DNA of 56,811 nucleotides from Candidatus Methanoperedens sp. BLZ2. Its GTDB lineage: Archaea > Halobacteriota > Methanosarcinia > Methanosarcinales > Methanoperedenaceae. Positions 1 through 7,311 of this stretch are shown here, piece by piece. A model generated the notes under the pieces. It saw nothing but the letters and a program-made list of their open reading frames with translations. It made no database searches and was not told where the DNA came from. The DNA lies in assembly GCF_002487355.1 (NCBI RefSeq), contig NZ_NTMG01000035.1, forward strand, positions 1-56,811, given 5' to 3'. The position numbers and the translations under genes are program-made. How positions within the stretch are numbered: the stretch's first letter is position 1; each line of letters starts with the position of its first letter.

Positions 1-2
1 CT

Positions 3-863
3 ATAATATTTCTATTACATAATAGAAGCATCAGCAAAAAAGATTACACTCCCTGGGCTAATTTCAATGGAGCAAACTTTACAGGTAATGTTGTCTTTAT
101 AGATGTTAATTTTAATTCTGCTGATTTTACTGGAGCAACATTTTCTGGAAATGCTGATTTTACTGGTGCAAAATTCAATAAAGTTTATTTTTATAATGCT
201 AAATTCAATAAAGTTATACTAAATGAATCAGATTACACCACCATGATAGGTAGTTTTAGTCCCTTTCAAGATACCTTGGTCTTTAATGATGCAACATATA
301 TAAAATTAATGAAAAATTTTAAGGATAATGGGCAGTTCGATGATGCTGACGTTGTTGTTTACAAATATCGGCAAATAAAACAAGAATCTAAAAAAGGTGT
401 ATCATGGTTATGGGATGAGATCCAAAGGCTTATTTATGGATACGGGACAAAACCAGAGAATTCACTCCTCGCTGGATTAATAACAATCTTTCTGTTCTCT
501 TATTCTTTTGAAAGAAATTCCGATCAAATTAGGATTCAGTGGGATGTATTTTTCAAAAAGTCTATTCGAATAATATATAAAATAGTTCCTAGTTGGTTTT
601 TTGACAAATTTATTCTACTAGCAAATAAAATTCCTCCTAACCGTATTTATGAAAAATTTAAACTTACTTTAAAAAAATGTTTATATTATTTGACACCTAC
701 TTGGGACGGCTTTTATTATAGTTGGATAACATTTATTACGGTCGGTTACATCGACACAAAAATAAACAGGCAGAGGTTAGCTACCATGGTCGAAGGTTTA
801 TTAGGATGGCTAATTCTCTCTTTGTTCATTGTAAGTTTGGCCAACCAAATAATAAAACAATAA
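3..863 (+). CDS. Pentapeptide-repeat protein with C-terminal K+-channel-like pore (5' partial)
   Basis: The frame is open from the window edge, so the true start lies upstream; the first internal ATG at 243 is probably not the start. The first 75 or so residues are pentapeptide repeats of the A(D/N)F type (ANFNG, ANFTG, ADFTG, AKFNK), a right-handed beta-helix fold. The C-terminal third has a membrane segment near LLAGLITIFLFSYSF, a long amphipathic insert, a pore-helix-like stretch, the sequence T-V-G-Y-I-D at bases 738-755 and a last membrane helix ending at residue Q286. This order (helix, pore loop, helix) is that of two-helix potassium channels (Ion_trans_2), and pentapeptide-repeat fusions to such pores are known in prokaryotes. 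The usual filter is TVGYGD; here the second glycine is isoleucine. Function as a channel is inferred. Confidence 0.7.
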   Translation: MIFLLHNRSISKKDYTPWANFNGANFTGNVVFIDVNFNSADFTGATFSGNADFTGAKFNKVYFYNAKFNKVILNESDYTTMIGSFSPFQDTLVFNDATYIKLMKNFKDNGQFDDADVVVYKYRQIKQESKKGVSWLWDEIQRLIYGYGTKPENSLLAGLITIFLFSYSFERNSDQIRIQWDVFFKKSIRIIYKIVPSWFFDKFILLANKIPPNRIYEKFKLTLKKCLYYLTPTWDGFYYSWITFITVGYIDTKINRQRLATMVEGLLGWLILSLFIVSLANQIIKQ

Positions 864-986
864 CCTCTATATATTGTATCTAGACCAAACTACCAACACA
901 AATTGAAATCGACGGATGTTGGATTAGTATAAAGCAAACTTTACAAAGTCAAAATAACATAAACACAGGGAACTTAATACAAATAA

Positions 987-1586
987 TCACTCCCTCGGCC
1001 ACATCAAAGCCATTTTCTCAGGATAAAATGAAAACACATTTCCCACCGTTATTAATACCACTCCAATCCAGAAGATCAACAGGTGAAAAGGGCTATCCCT
1101 GAAGCTGACAAAATTCAATATAATAATAACAAACCCAAAATGCAGGAGTGATGAGCCCATCCTTGCAATATATCCTTCCTTTTCAAACCTGATGGATTTG
1201 CTCTTCCTGATCGTCAGTATAAGAACAATAGCCTGAACCACTGTCATTATCGCAAGGATAAATCCCAATCCCTTCTCCAATCCCGAAAAAACGGTAATCA
1301 TCACAGTTATTCCCAGGATAGCAGCGCTGAATTTTATCAGGATATCCTGTTCAAAAAGTCTCTTAGGAATGCATAGACCCAGTGAAATAAGAAGCAATAC
1401 CAGGAACGGATAAAGGTATGAATTCATCTCATCAATATACTGGCTGTATTGCGCGGTCATTGTCCACCGGGAATCGACTGCAAGATAATTATAATAAGTA
1501 ATCCCGTAAAGGCTTACTGCGCCTATTGCAAAAAGGATAAGCGTTGTCAGGATTATCAAATAAAAATCGTAATTTTTAAGCTTCAC
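987..1586 (-). CDS. CcmF-like cytochrome c heme lyase, C-terminal half
   Basis: Polytopic membrane protein of about 199 residues with roughly five to six helices. It follows the ccmF N-terminal half and its segment ARMGSSLLHFGFVII resembles the C-terminal histidine-bearing helix of CcmF, which attaches heme to apocytochrome c on the outer face of the membrane. A longer frame upstream overlaps the previous gene by 100 bases; I chose the GTG at 1586 because it overlaps the preceding TGA as GTGA and is preceded by a GGTGGTG-like site. Reading it as the second part of a split ccmF is inference from position and topology; the sequence is weakly conserved by eye. Confidence 0.6.
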   Translation of the reverse strand: MKLKNYDFYLIILTTLILFAIGAVSLYGITYYNYLAVDSRWTMTAQYSQYIDEMNSYLYPFLVLLLISLGLCIPKRLFEQDILIKFSAAILGITVMITVFSGLEKGLGFILAIMTVVQAIVLILTIRKSKSIRFEKEGYIARMGSSLLHFGFVIIILNFVSFRDSPFHLLIFWIGVVLITVGNVFSFYPEKMALMWPRE

Positions 1587-2569
1587 GGCTGCACCACCGA
1601 ATGTATCCCCGGGACAATATACGTAAGAAGATATGTGAATATCAAAGATACAAAACAGATTATACCAAGATATGCAGTAGTTTTCCACATTTTGCCTTTG
1701 CTGACATAAATACGGGAGTGCAGGTATGCGCTATAAAGCACCCACATCATTATCGAACCGCTGATCTTTGGGTCCCACCACCATGCGCTGTCCTTCCATG
1801 CTTCGACAGCCCAGGGGTATCCGATAAGCATTCCTGTCGTGAGAAGAATATAACCGATTTTTGCATAACTATAAGCAATTTCATCATAGAGCCTGTCTTT
1901 TTTAAAGAGCATATAAACACATGCTGCAAAAGTGATGATGAGGGATGCGTATGCAATAAACAGCATTGGCGGATGTGTCCACATATACGTTGAATTATAA
2001 TAAAAAGTTATGCGGCCATAGAGTGTTCCTGCTATCTCGAAAATCCTCATATCACTTGATAAGAGCAATGCATACCATTGCGTGATTTCACCATTCACTA
2101 TCGGAAGAGGGTCTTTGAAAGGATTTGAGAAAAAATATACAACAACGGAAAAAATTGATAATATCACACCGAGAAAAGACATTATATCTTTCCTTTTCGT
2201 AACGGTCATTGCAAATATTGATGCACACATTGCCCAGAAGTACAGTTTTTCCGATTCTATCCAGAGCGGGGCAGCGATCCTGCTGTTTTCAACCGGGATC
2301 ATCTGTCTTAATGCAGCAGGGTACTCGATCAAAACAGTATCGTATATCTGAACATGGAACCACGCAAGCATTAAGAACCCGGTTAAATAAAGCCCTGTTG
2401 AAATATACAGGCATTTTATAAGATAATCATAATATCTGCTATTTTTTTTAATTAAATAAAGAATTGAAAATATTCCCTGGAATAACGATATTATAAGAAT
2501 ATATGTGATCACCGGCTGCCCGATCGTTCCCAGGAATTCCCTTGCTGCAATGTATTCCTCAAAACCCAT
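1583..2569 (-). CDS. CcmF/CcsA-type cytochrome c biogenesis protein, N-terminal half
   Basis: A 328-residue protein with about eight membrane helices. The heme-handling signature is visible: a WWWD tryptophan-rich motif at residues 263-266 followed by PKISGSIMMW, HPPML at 199-203 (typical of CcmF) and RIAAPLWIESEKLYFWA around 97-113, which aligns with the core of the CcmF/CcsA family. These proteins bind heme and ligate it to CxxCH sites outside the cell. The ATG shares its A with the TAA of the UPF0201 gene upstream, so the two are coupled. Bacterial CcmF is about 650 residues; here the protein stops after the first half and the remainder is the next gene. Confidence 0.8.
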   Translation of the reverse strand: MGFEEYIAAREFLGTIGQPVITYILIISLFQGIFSILYLIKKNSRYYDYLIKCLYISTGLYLTGFLMLAWFHVQIYDTVLIEYPAALRQMIPVENSRIAAPLWIESEKLYFWAMCASIFAMTVTKRKDIMSFLGVILSIFSVVVYFFSNPFKDPLPIVNGEITQWYALLLSSDMRIFEIAGTLYGRITFYYNSTYMWTHPPMLFIAYASLIITFAACVYMLFKKDRLYDEIAYSYAKIGYILLTTGMLIGYPWAVEAWKDSAWWWDPKISGSIMMWVLYSAYLHSRIYVSKGKMWKTTAYLGIICFVSLIFTYLLTYIVPGIHSVVQP

Positions 2570-3027
2570 TACAGATCGATCTCCATAACAGGTTTGCCAT
2601 CAATTGTATCGGGAGCAAGCCAGTCGATTACTAAAAAGAGCTCACTCAAATTTTGCGCCGATATTTCTACATGGATAGAACCCAGGCTTTCCTTTCCTGC
2701 TGGAAAATTCAATTTACCGATATAAGCAACCTGTTTGTTCAACCGGAATTTTGTATTTGTAGTGTCGCCTTCAATTCCATTCAAAAATATCTTACGCGCA
2801 GTATCAAGTATCCGTTCTTCTCTCAAACGCAAATGCAATGTTCTTAAGCTTTCAAGATCGCCTTCTCCAAACAATTCCGGGATTTCTGATCCTTGAAGCT
2901 TGAGTTCAACAGGAAAAAAATTCGATATGGCTTTTTCAACTTTCTCCTGCATTTCTGTGGGATTGACAGGGGCTGAAATTTTTACTGATACGTTCATTCC
3001 TGATGCGTTCGTTACTGGTACACTCAT
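2569..3027 (-). CDS. UPF0201 family protein (DUF54, RNA-binding fold)
   Basis: This 152-residue protein matches the archaeal UPF0201/DUF54 family, which has a ribosomal-protein-L5-like fold and is thought to bind RNA. Recognisable parts are the N-terminal strand MNVSVKISAPVNPTE, the helix LESLRTLHLRLREERILDTARK and the C-terminal WLAPDTIDGKPV. It overlaps the UPF0200 kinase gene upstream by four bases (ATGA). In some archaea the two families are fused in one polypeptide, which supports a joint role. No enzymatic motif is visible. Confidence 0.8.
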   Translation of the reverse strand: MSVPVTNASGMNVSVKISAPVNPTEMQEKVEKAISNFFPVELKLQGSEIPELFGEGDLESLRTLHLRLREERILDTARKIFLNGIEGDTTNTKFRLNKQVAYIGKLNFPAGKESLGSIHVEISAQNLSELFLVIDWLAPDTIDGKPVMEIDL

Positions 3028-3563
3028 ATTTTTCCCAGCAATTGTTCAATTTGTTTCTGGAATTTCTCAATAGTCTGAGTGTTATCGATAGTTATGTCGG
3101 CTTTTTCAATGGCCTTATCCAGTCCCCACCCTTTTTCCCTTTCATCCCGCCTTTTTAGTTCTTCAGTGCAATTCATATCATCAGACCGGGCGCGCTTTCT
3201 TACCCTTTCAAACCGCATCTTAAAAGGCGTATTGATAGCTATTAGTCTGAAATCATTACCGAATTCTTTTTTAAAATATTCTATTTCATTAATATTCCGA
3301 GTCCCATCCACTACGACTACAGGTGTCTTTATAATACGTATTTTCGGGACACATCGTTTTGCGATTACATCCATCCCCTCTTCCCGCCGAAGGGAAGTTC
3401 CTGTACCCCCGATATTTTCATCAGTTGGAGGCAGACCCCGCCGAGCTGTTTCTTCCCTTACAACATCCCCCATATTGACAACAGGAATTCCAAGCTTTTT
3501 TGCTATAGCTGCAGCCTCTGATTTTCCCGATGCGGGCATTCCGACAAATGCAATGAGCTTCAT
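3024..3563 (-). CDS. UPF0200 family P-loop kinase (AAA/dephospho-CoA-kinase-like)
   Basis: A 179-residue P-loop NTPase. The Walker A motif GMPASGKSEA is at residues 8-17, followed by a nucleotide-kinase-like segment (VVNMGDVVREETARRG) and the basic lid R-ARSDD/RRDEREK. This is the archaeal UPF0200 family, resembling adenylate and dephospho-CoA kinases, with substrate not established. It is the first gene of the minus-strand run that continues through UPF0201 into the split ccmF, and is divergent from PAN across about 80 bases. Confidence 0.82.
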   Translation of the reverse strand: MKLIAFVGMPASGKSEAAAIAKKLGIPVVNMGDVVREETARRGLPPTDENIGGTGTSLRREEGMDVIAKRCVPKIRIIKTPVVVVDGTRNINEIEYFKKEFGNDFRLIAINTPFKMRFERVRKRARSDDMNCTEELKRRDEREKGWGLDKAIEKADITIDNTQTIEKFQKQIEQLLGKI

Positions 3564-3642
3564 GGAAGCGATTAATTTAGCTGGAAGATAATAAATCTAT
3601 GCACCTAAAATATATATGCTATTAGCCAGCAGTATAGCATAT

Positions 3643-4854
3643 ATGAATGACGCGATAGCAAAGTCCCCGGTTGCAGGGGGGACAATAAATAAAGATCCTG
3701 ATGACGAAATAGCCCAATTGCGGGAAACCATTCAAATAATGAAGGACCAGGTGAAAGACATGCATTCAAGGCTTCTTGAAGCAGCGGTCCTGAATAATAA
3801 ATACATCCAGACTATCCAGGAATACCAGACGCAGATAGAACAATTGAAAAAGCCGCCTCTCTTTATTTGCAGTGTCGTCGAGGTTCTCGGGGATATGGCG
3901 CTATTAAGACAGCACGGCAGCAACCAGGAAATAGTTACAAAGATCCCTGATGATATGATATGTGATATTGAAGCGGGTGCCCGTGTTGCAGTCACTGGAA
4001 ATCTTGCAATCGTGCAGGTATTATCAAAATCAGTAGACGTAAGAGCGCGGGTCATGGAACTGATTGAAAGCCCGAATATCGATTACGATATGATCGGTGG
4101 ATTGAAAAAACAGATAAATGAAGTCATAGAAACTCTTGAGCTTCCTTTAACAAATCCTGAGCTATTTATTGATGTCGGGGTTGAACCGCCTCATGGCATT
4201 ATGCTTTACGGTCCTCCGGGGAACGGCAAGACACTTGTTGCAAAAGCTGTGGCTCACAGGGCAAAGGCGACTTTTATCAGGATGAGCGGAAGCGAACTTG
4301 TCCAGAAATATATAGGTGAAGGTGCAAGGCTTGTAAGAGATGTTTTTGATATGGCCCGGGAAAAAGCGCCAAGCATTGTTTTTATCGATGAGATCGATTC
4401 AGTGGGAAGCAGAAGGACATACGATGGTACTACGGGTTCATCAGAAGTGAACAGGACAATGGTGCAGTTACTTTCTGAACTTGATGGATTCGATGCACGC
4501 GGGGATGTTAAAATAGTAGCTGCTACGAACCGTATCGATCTTCTTGATCCTGCTCTTTTAAGACCGGGAAGGTTTGACAGGATTATAGAAATACCTTCGC
4601 CTGATGCAGAAGGAAGGGAAGAAATATTAAAGATCCATATCAGGAACATGAAACTTGAAAATGTGGATATTGATGAGCTTGTAGAAATGACGGACGGTCT
4701 GAGCGGCGCTGAATTAAAGGCGATCGTCACTGAGGCTGGCATGTTCGTAATAAGACGCAAAGGAAAAGCAGTCACCATGCAGGACTTCAGGGATGCTTAC
4801 AATAAGCTGATCATCAAGGAGTCAAGAGAAGAAGTTGCGGGAATGTTCGTGTAA
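3643..4854 (+). CDS. pan: Proteasome-activating nucleotidase PAN
   Basis: AAA+ ATPase that unfolds substrates and feeds them to the 20S proteasome. Order of parts: N-terminal coiled coil (EIAQLRETIQIMKDQVKDMH), OB domain, AAA module with Walker A GPPGNGKT (residues 190-197 from this start), Walker B FIDEID, and arginine fingers in LLRPGRFDR. The last three residues are M-F-V, a variant of the HbYX motif that opens the proteasome gate, with Phe in place of Tyr. An ATG nine codons upstream (3616) is possible, but it overlaps the TATA-like AAATATATAT at 3607-3617, and a start site about 25 bases further fits a leaderless ATG at 3643. Length (403) fits the family. Confidence 0.92.
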   Translation: MNDAIAKSPVAGGTINKDPDDEIAQLRETIQIMKDQVKDMHSRLLEAAVLNNKYIQTIQEYQTQIEQLKKPPLFICSVVEVLGDMALLRQHGSNQEIVTKIPDDMICDIEAGARVAVTGNLAIVQVLSKSVDVRARVMELIESPNIDYDMIGGLKKQINEVIETLELPLTNPELFIDVGVEPPHGIMLYGPPGNGKTLVAKAVAHRAKATFIRMSGSELVQKYIGEGARLVRDVFDMAREKAPSIVFIDEIDSVGSRRTYDGTTGSSEVNRTMVQLLSELDGFDARGDVKIVAATNRIDLLDPALLRPGRFDRIIEIPSPDAEGREEILKIHIRNMKLENVDIDELVEMTDGLSGAELKAIVTEAGMFVIRRKGKAVTMQDFRDAYNKLIIKESREEVAGMFV

Positions 4855-4857
4855 ATT

Positions 4858-5526
4858 ATGCAGCATGAAATAATGTATAAACCGGCTTATACCTTGCTTG
4901 AGGTAAAGCTGGAAGCAGGGGAACGTATAGAAGCTGAATCCGGTGCTATGGTATATATGTCGCCAGGGATCGAGATCGCAACAAAAGCAAAAGGCGGCGT
5001 GTTTGGCGCGCTTACCAGGGGTTTACTTGGAGGCGAGTCATTCTTTACAAACAGTTTCACCGCAAAATCAAAAGGCATTGTGGGACTTGCGCCTCCATAT
5101 CAGGGAGATATTGCCCATCACAGGTTGAATGGTGAGACTCTGTTTGTCCAGAATGGCAGTTACATTGCCTCTTCACCTGAAGTGAGCCTTGATACCAAAT
5201 GGGGTGGAGCAAAATCATTTTTCTCGCGTGAGGGTTTATTTCTCCTGAAGATGACTGGAACTGGCGATGCTTTCATTTCCAGTTTCGGCGCAATACACGA
5301 AGTCAAACTGACCGGGGAACCTTTCACTATTGATACCGGCCATATGGTAGCTTTCACCGAAGGACTGGATTATACTGTAAAAAGAGTTGGCGGCCTCAAA
5401 TCAACAATATTCAGCGGTGAAGGGCTTGTAGCTGAGTTCCGGGGAACAGGGACTCTTTATCTGCAAACAAGAAGCATGAACTCATTCATTGGCTGGCTGA
5501 TGCCGTTTTTGCCAAAAGGCGGGTAA
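4858..5526 (+). CDS. AIM24/TIGR00266 family protein
   Basis: This 222-residue all-beta protein begins three bases after the PAN stop, so it is probably cotranscribed with it. Repeated glycine-rich beta motifs (ESGAMVYMSPGIEI, GVFGALTRGLLGGESFF, FSGEGLVAEFRGTGTLYLQTR) are those of the TIGR00266/DUF124 family related to mitochondrial AIM24. The family folds as a beta-helix-like barrel and its biochemical role is unknown. No signal peptide or membrane helix is seen. Confidence 0.85.
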   Translation: MQHEIMYKPAYTLLEVKLEAGERIEAESGAMVYMSPGIEIATKAKGGVFGALTRGLLGGESFFTNSFTAKSKGIVGLAPPYQGDIAHHRLNGETLFVQNGSYIASSPEVSLDTKWGGAKSFFSREGLFLLKMTGTGDAFISSFGAIHEVKLTGEPFTIDTGHMVAFTEGLDYTVKRVGGLKSTIFSGEGLVAEFRGTGTLYLQTRSMNSFIGWLMPFLPKGG

Positions 5527-5566
5527 TATTTGGAAATCATTTTATATAACAAAACCTACAATTCAA

Positions 5567-5692
5567 TTGATTAATTTTGAAGAAGATGATCTTAATCTTT
5601 CAGATGAAATAAAAAAACAAATAGAAATTTCACGAAAAACACCAATTTCTAAAATGATATCTCAAAAAGAAGTTGAACTGGAATTTCTATGA
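5567..5692 (+). CDS. Short antitoxin-like protein (start uncertain)
   Basis: A 41-residue acidic frame (EEDDLNLSDEIKKQIEISRKTPISKMISQKEVELEFL at the C-terminus, given here in part) whose TGA overlaps the ATG of the RelE-like gene as ATGA. Small protein immediately upstream of a RelE-type toxin, translationally coupled, is the usual antitoxin arrangement. No ATG exists in frame; a TTG at 5567 is one option and the frame stays open further upstream, so the N-terminus may be lost. No DNA-binding domain can be recognised. Confidence 0.4.
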   Translation: MINFEEDDLNLSDEIKKQIEISRKTPISKMISQKEVELEFL

Positions 5693-5865
5693 GAATAGTG
5701 AAAAAGATAAAATTGGTGGGTGAAACGGGGATTGGTTTGGAAATTTTGAAAGAACAGGAATATGGTTTCAAGATTCGTATTGGTGACTATCGTGCTTTAT
5801 GCGATATATATTATAACCCTGGTAAAGTCATTATCAGAGTTGTAGAACACAGAAAAAATGTATAA
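5689..5865 (+). CDS. N-terminally shortened RelE/ParE-type toxin
   Basis: A 58-residue protein. The second half, YGFKIRIGDYRALCDI, then VIIRVVEHRKNV, is the conserved C-terminal half of RelE/ParE ribonuclease toxins (R-x-G-x-Y-R and H-R-x-x-V). Family members are usually 85-95 residues; about 30 N-terminal residues, including the first helices, are missing. It overlaps the preceding short frame by ATGA. It is likely a decayed or minimal toxin; activity is doubtful. Confidence 0.55.
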   Translation: MRIVKKIKLVGETGIGLEILKEQEYGFKIRIGDYRALCDIYYNPGKVIIRVVEHRKNV

Positions 5866-5885
5866 AAATTAGGACAAGACTTATT

Positions 5886-6380
5886 TCATCTGTCACTCCT
5901 ATTTTTAATTAGCTCCATCTCCAAATCTTCTTCTCCCATCCGTTTCTTTAGATATTCCATATCTATTTTTTCAGAATACACCTCAAAAAGTACCTGCGCC
6001 TGCTCGCAATCATACTGTGATTTCCAGTGTTTACAGGCATTCAGCCTATCGACTATTAAATCTTCTATAGAAAGAACCCGGATCAACTTTCCTTCGTGCA
6101 GGATTTCATTAACGCGCCTGCCCTCGGTAGAATCACCTACAATTTCGATACCGATATCTTTTGTAAAAAACCAGTGCCTTCCTATCTTAGAAAAACCCAT
6201 TTCTTCAAGCACTTTTACAAGAGAGTTCCTGTCTGCAAGTAAATCAATGTCTATGCTCTTGCACGTTCCTCTTGTATAAAGTTCTACAGCGCTGCCACCG
6301 ACTAAAATCGGTTTTTTGTTTTTGGGAAACTTTTCGCTGATTTCTGCTAAAATCCTGAATTTTGAGCTTAATTCTTCCAA
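5886..6380 (-). CDS. Nucleotidyltransferase-fold protein (DUF6036-like)
   Basis: This 164-residue protein carries a nucleotidyltransferase core: VGGSAVELY at residues 27-35 and the metal-binding D-I-D in SIDIDLL at 43-49, with a third acidic site in GIEIVGD. Such minimal nucleotidyltransferases often pair with a small partner and act on RNA or on a toxin. The start is a TTG at 6380, inside the end of a 44-residue frame upstream, so the two are translationally coupled. The pairing suggests a two-gene module; substrate is unknown. Confidence 0.65.
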   Translation of the reverse strand: MEELSSKFRILAEISEKFPKNKKPILVGGSAVELYTRGTCKSIDIDLLADRNSLVKVLEEMGFSKIGRHWFFTKDIGIEIVGDSTEGRRVNEILHEGKLIRVLSIEDLIVDRLNACKHWKSQYDCEQAQVLFEVYSEKIDMEYLKKRMGEEDLEMELIKNRSDR

Positions 6381-6502
6381 GGCAAAACCTCTTTGATTTT
6401 ATTTCCCTCAAAAATTACTCCTTCTTTTACCCGGAGCTTCGCTATCTCGATGAACATTTTAATTTTTTCGGGAGAGCGCGGTTTTGTGCGGATGGCAGTC
6501 AT
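6368..6502 (-). CDS. Small protein coupled to nucleotidyltransferase
   Basis: A 44-residue basic protein (begins MTAIRTKPRSPEKIK, ends KEVLPWKN) whose stop lies 13 bases inside the nucleotidyltransferase gene. It starts with ATG at 6502 and its sequence reads as one amphipathic helix followed by a short strand. Small partners of this kind precede DUF6036-type nucleotidyltransferases; I recognise no family beyond that. Confidence 0.5.
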   Translation of the reverse strand: MTAIRTKPRSPEKIKMFIEIAKLRVKEGVIFEGNKIKEVLPWKN

Positions 6503-6601
6503 AAGTTAATATGATAAAATTACTGCAAAGAAGTATAAGGATTTCGTATTTTTGACAATTAAATCAATGGTTGGTGTTATGTGTTGATAATTTCAGTCTA
6601 A

Positions 6602-6862
6602 CTATTTCCCCATCCCTATCCTCATCCTCTCCACTTCTTCTTTTCCCGGTATCCTCAGCACAAAACACCCGTGGCAGGGCTTCACATAAGGCATGATAAT
6701 ATCATCATTATCAACAGCTATCGGTATCGGTGGGACTCCCACAAGATAATTATCAAATATCTTGTACCCCGCAGGCACATAATATACTTCGTTAAAATTT
6801 TTCTTTATGTACTCGGCACATTCCTTAAAAGAGCTGTTCGGGAGCAATATCTCATAGTTCAT
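6602..6862 (-). CDS. DUF1894 family protein (methanogen-associated)
   Basis: An 86-residue protein matching DUF1894, a family restricted to methanogens and relatives. Notable residues are the KPCHGCF segment near the C-terminus, a possible metal or disulfide site. The start at 6862 is chosen because its ATG overlaps the stop of the DUF1890 gene as ATGA; a longer frame from 6880 is less likely. It is last in the run marker 14, DUF1890, DUF1894. Function is unknown. Confidence 0.75.
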   Translation of the reverse strand: MNYEILLPNSSFKECAEYIKKNFNEVYYVPAGYKIFDNYLVGVPPIPIAVDNDDIIMPYVKPCHGCFVLRIPGKEEVERMRIGMGK

Positions 6863-7311
6863 CTCGTCAACGCAGCCCATGACTTCACCCCGTCTATCTG
6901 TGCCCGAAGTGGGGTCGGATTATGAACAGCCTTTGCAGCAATGATGATAGAATCCCCGCTTGCCTCGATAAGAGGTTCGATCTCTTTCCCAAAAATCACA
7001 GCTATTGTCTTTGCTTTTGAAATTGATTTTATTGTTGCCAGATATGAAATCCCGCTGTCGCTGTGTATAAAAACAAAACAAAGGTCAAAATCAATTGTCT
7101 TTTCAGCAAGAGCGCCGATGCACCTGTCAAGGTCCATTACTTTTTTAATATAATGTTTTTCAGGATCTGAATTAAGAAGAAGGCTTATAGCAGCTTTATT
7201 CCCTGCTGATGTGACTTCAAATCCTTCCTGATTCAATTTATTTGCTATGTACAATGCCGCTGCTGTCTGAACTGGTAGTTCAGGGCATCCCATCATAAAA
7301 AGTGCTTTCAT
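6859..7311 (-). CDS. DUF1890 family protein (methanogen-associated)
   Basis: A 150-residue alpha/beta protein starting MKALFMMGCPELPVQ, typical of DUF1890, which is found in methanogens and anaerobic methane oxidisers. Alternating hydrophobic strands and helices suggest a Rossmann-like fold (FDLCFVFIHSDSG, AKTIAVIFG). It overlaps marker 14 upstream and DUF1894 downstream by four bases each, so the three are one translational unit. No catalytic residues can be assigned. Confidence 0.75.
   Translation of the reverse strand: MKALFMMGCPELPVQTAAALYIANKLNQEGFEVTSAGNKAAISLLLNSDPEKHYIKKVMDLDRCIGALAEKTIDFDLCFVFIHSDSGISYLATIKSISKAKTIAVIFGKEIEPLIEASGDSIIIAAKAVHNPTPLRAQIDGVKSWAALTR

Noticed and set aside
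1449-1709. Plus-strand frames opposite the ccm genes (also 1601-1993 and 2082-2351)
   Set aside because: They lie wholly antisense to genes with clear motifs and have biased, random-like composition.
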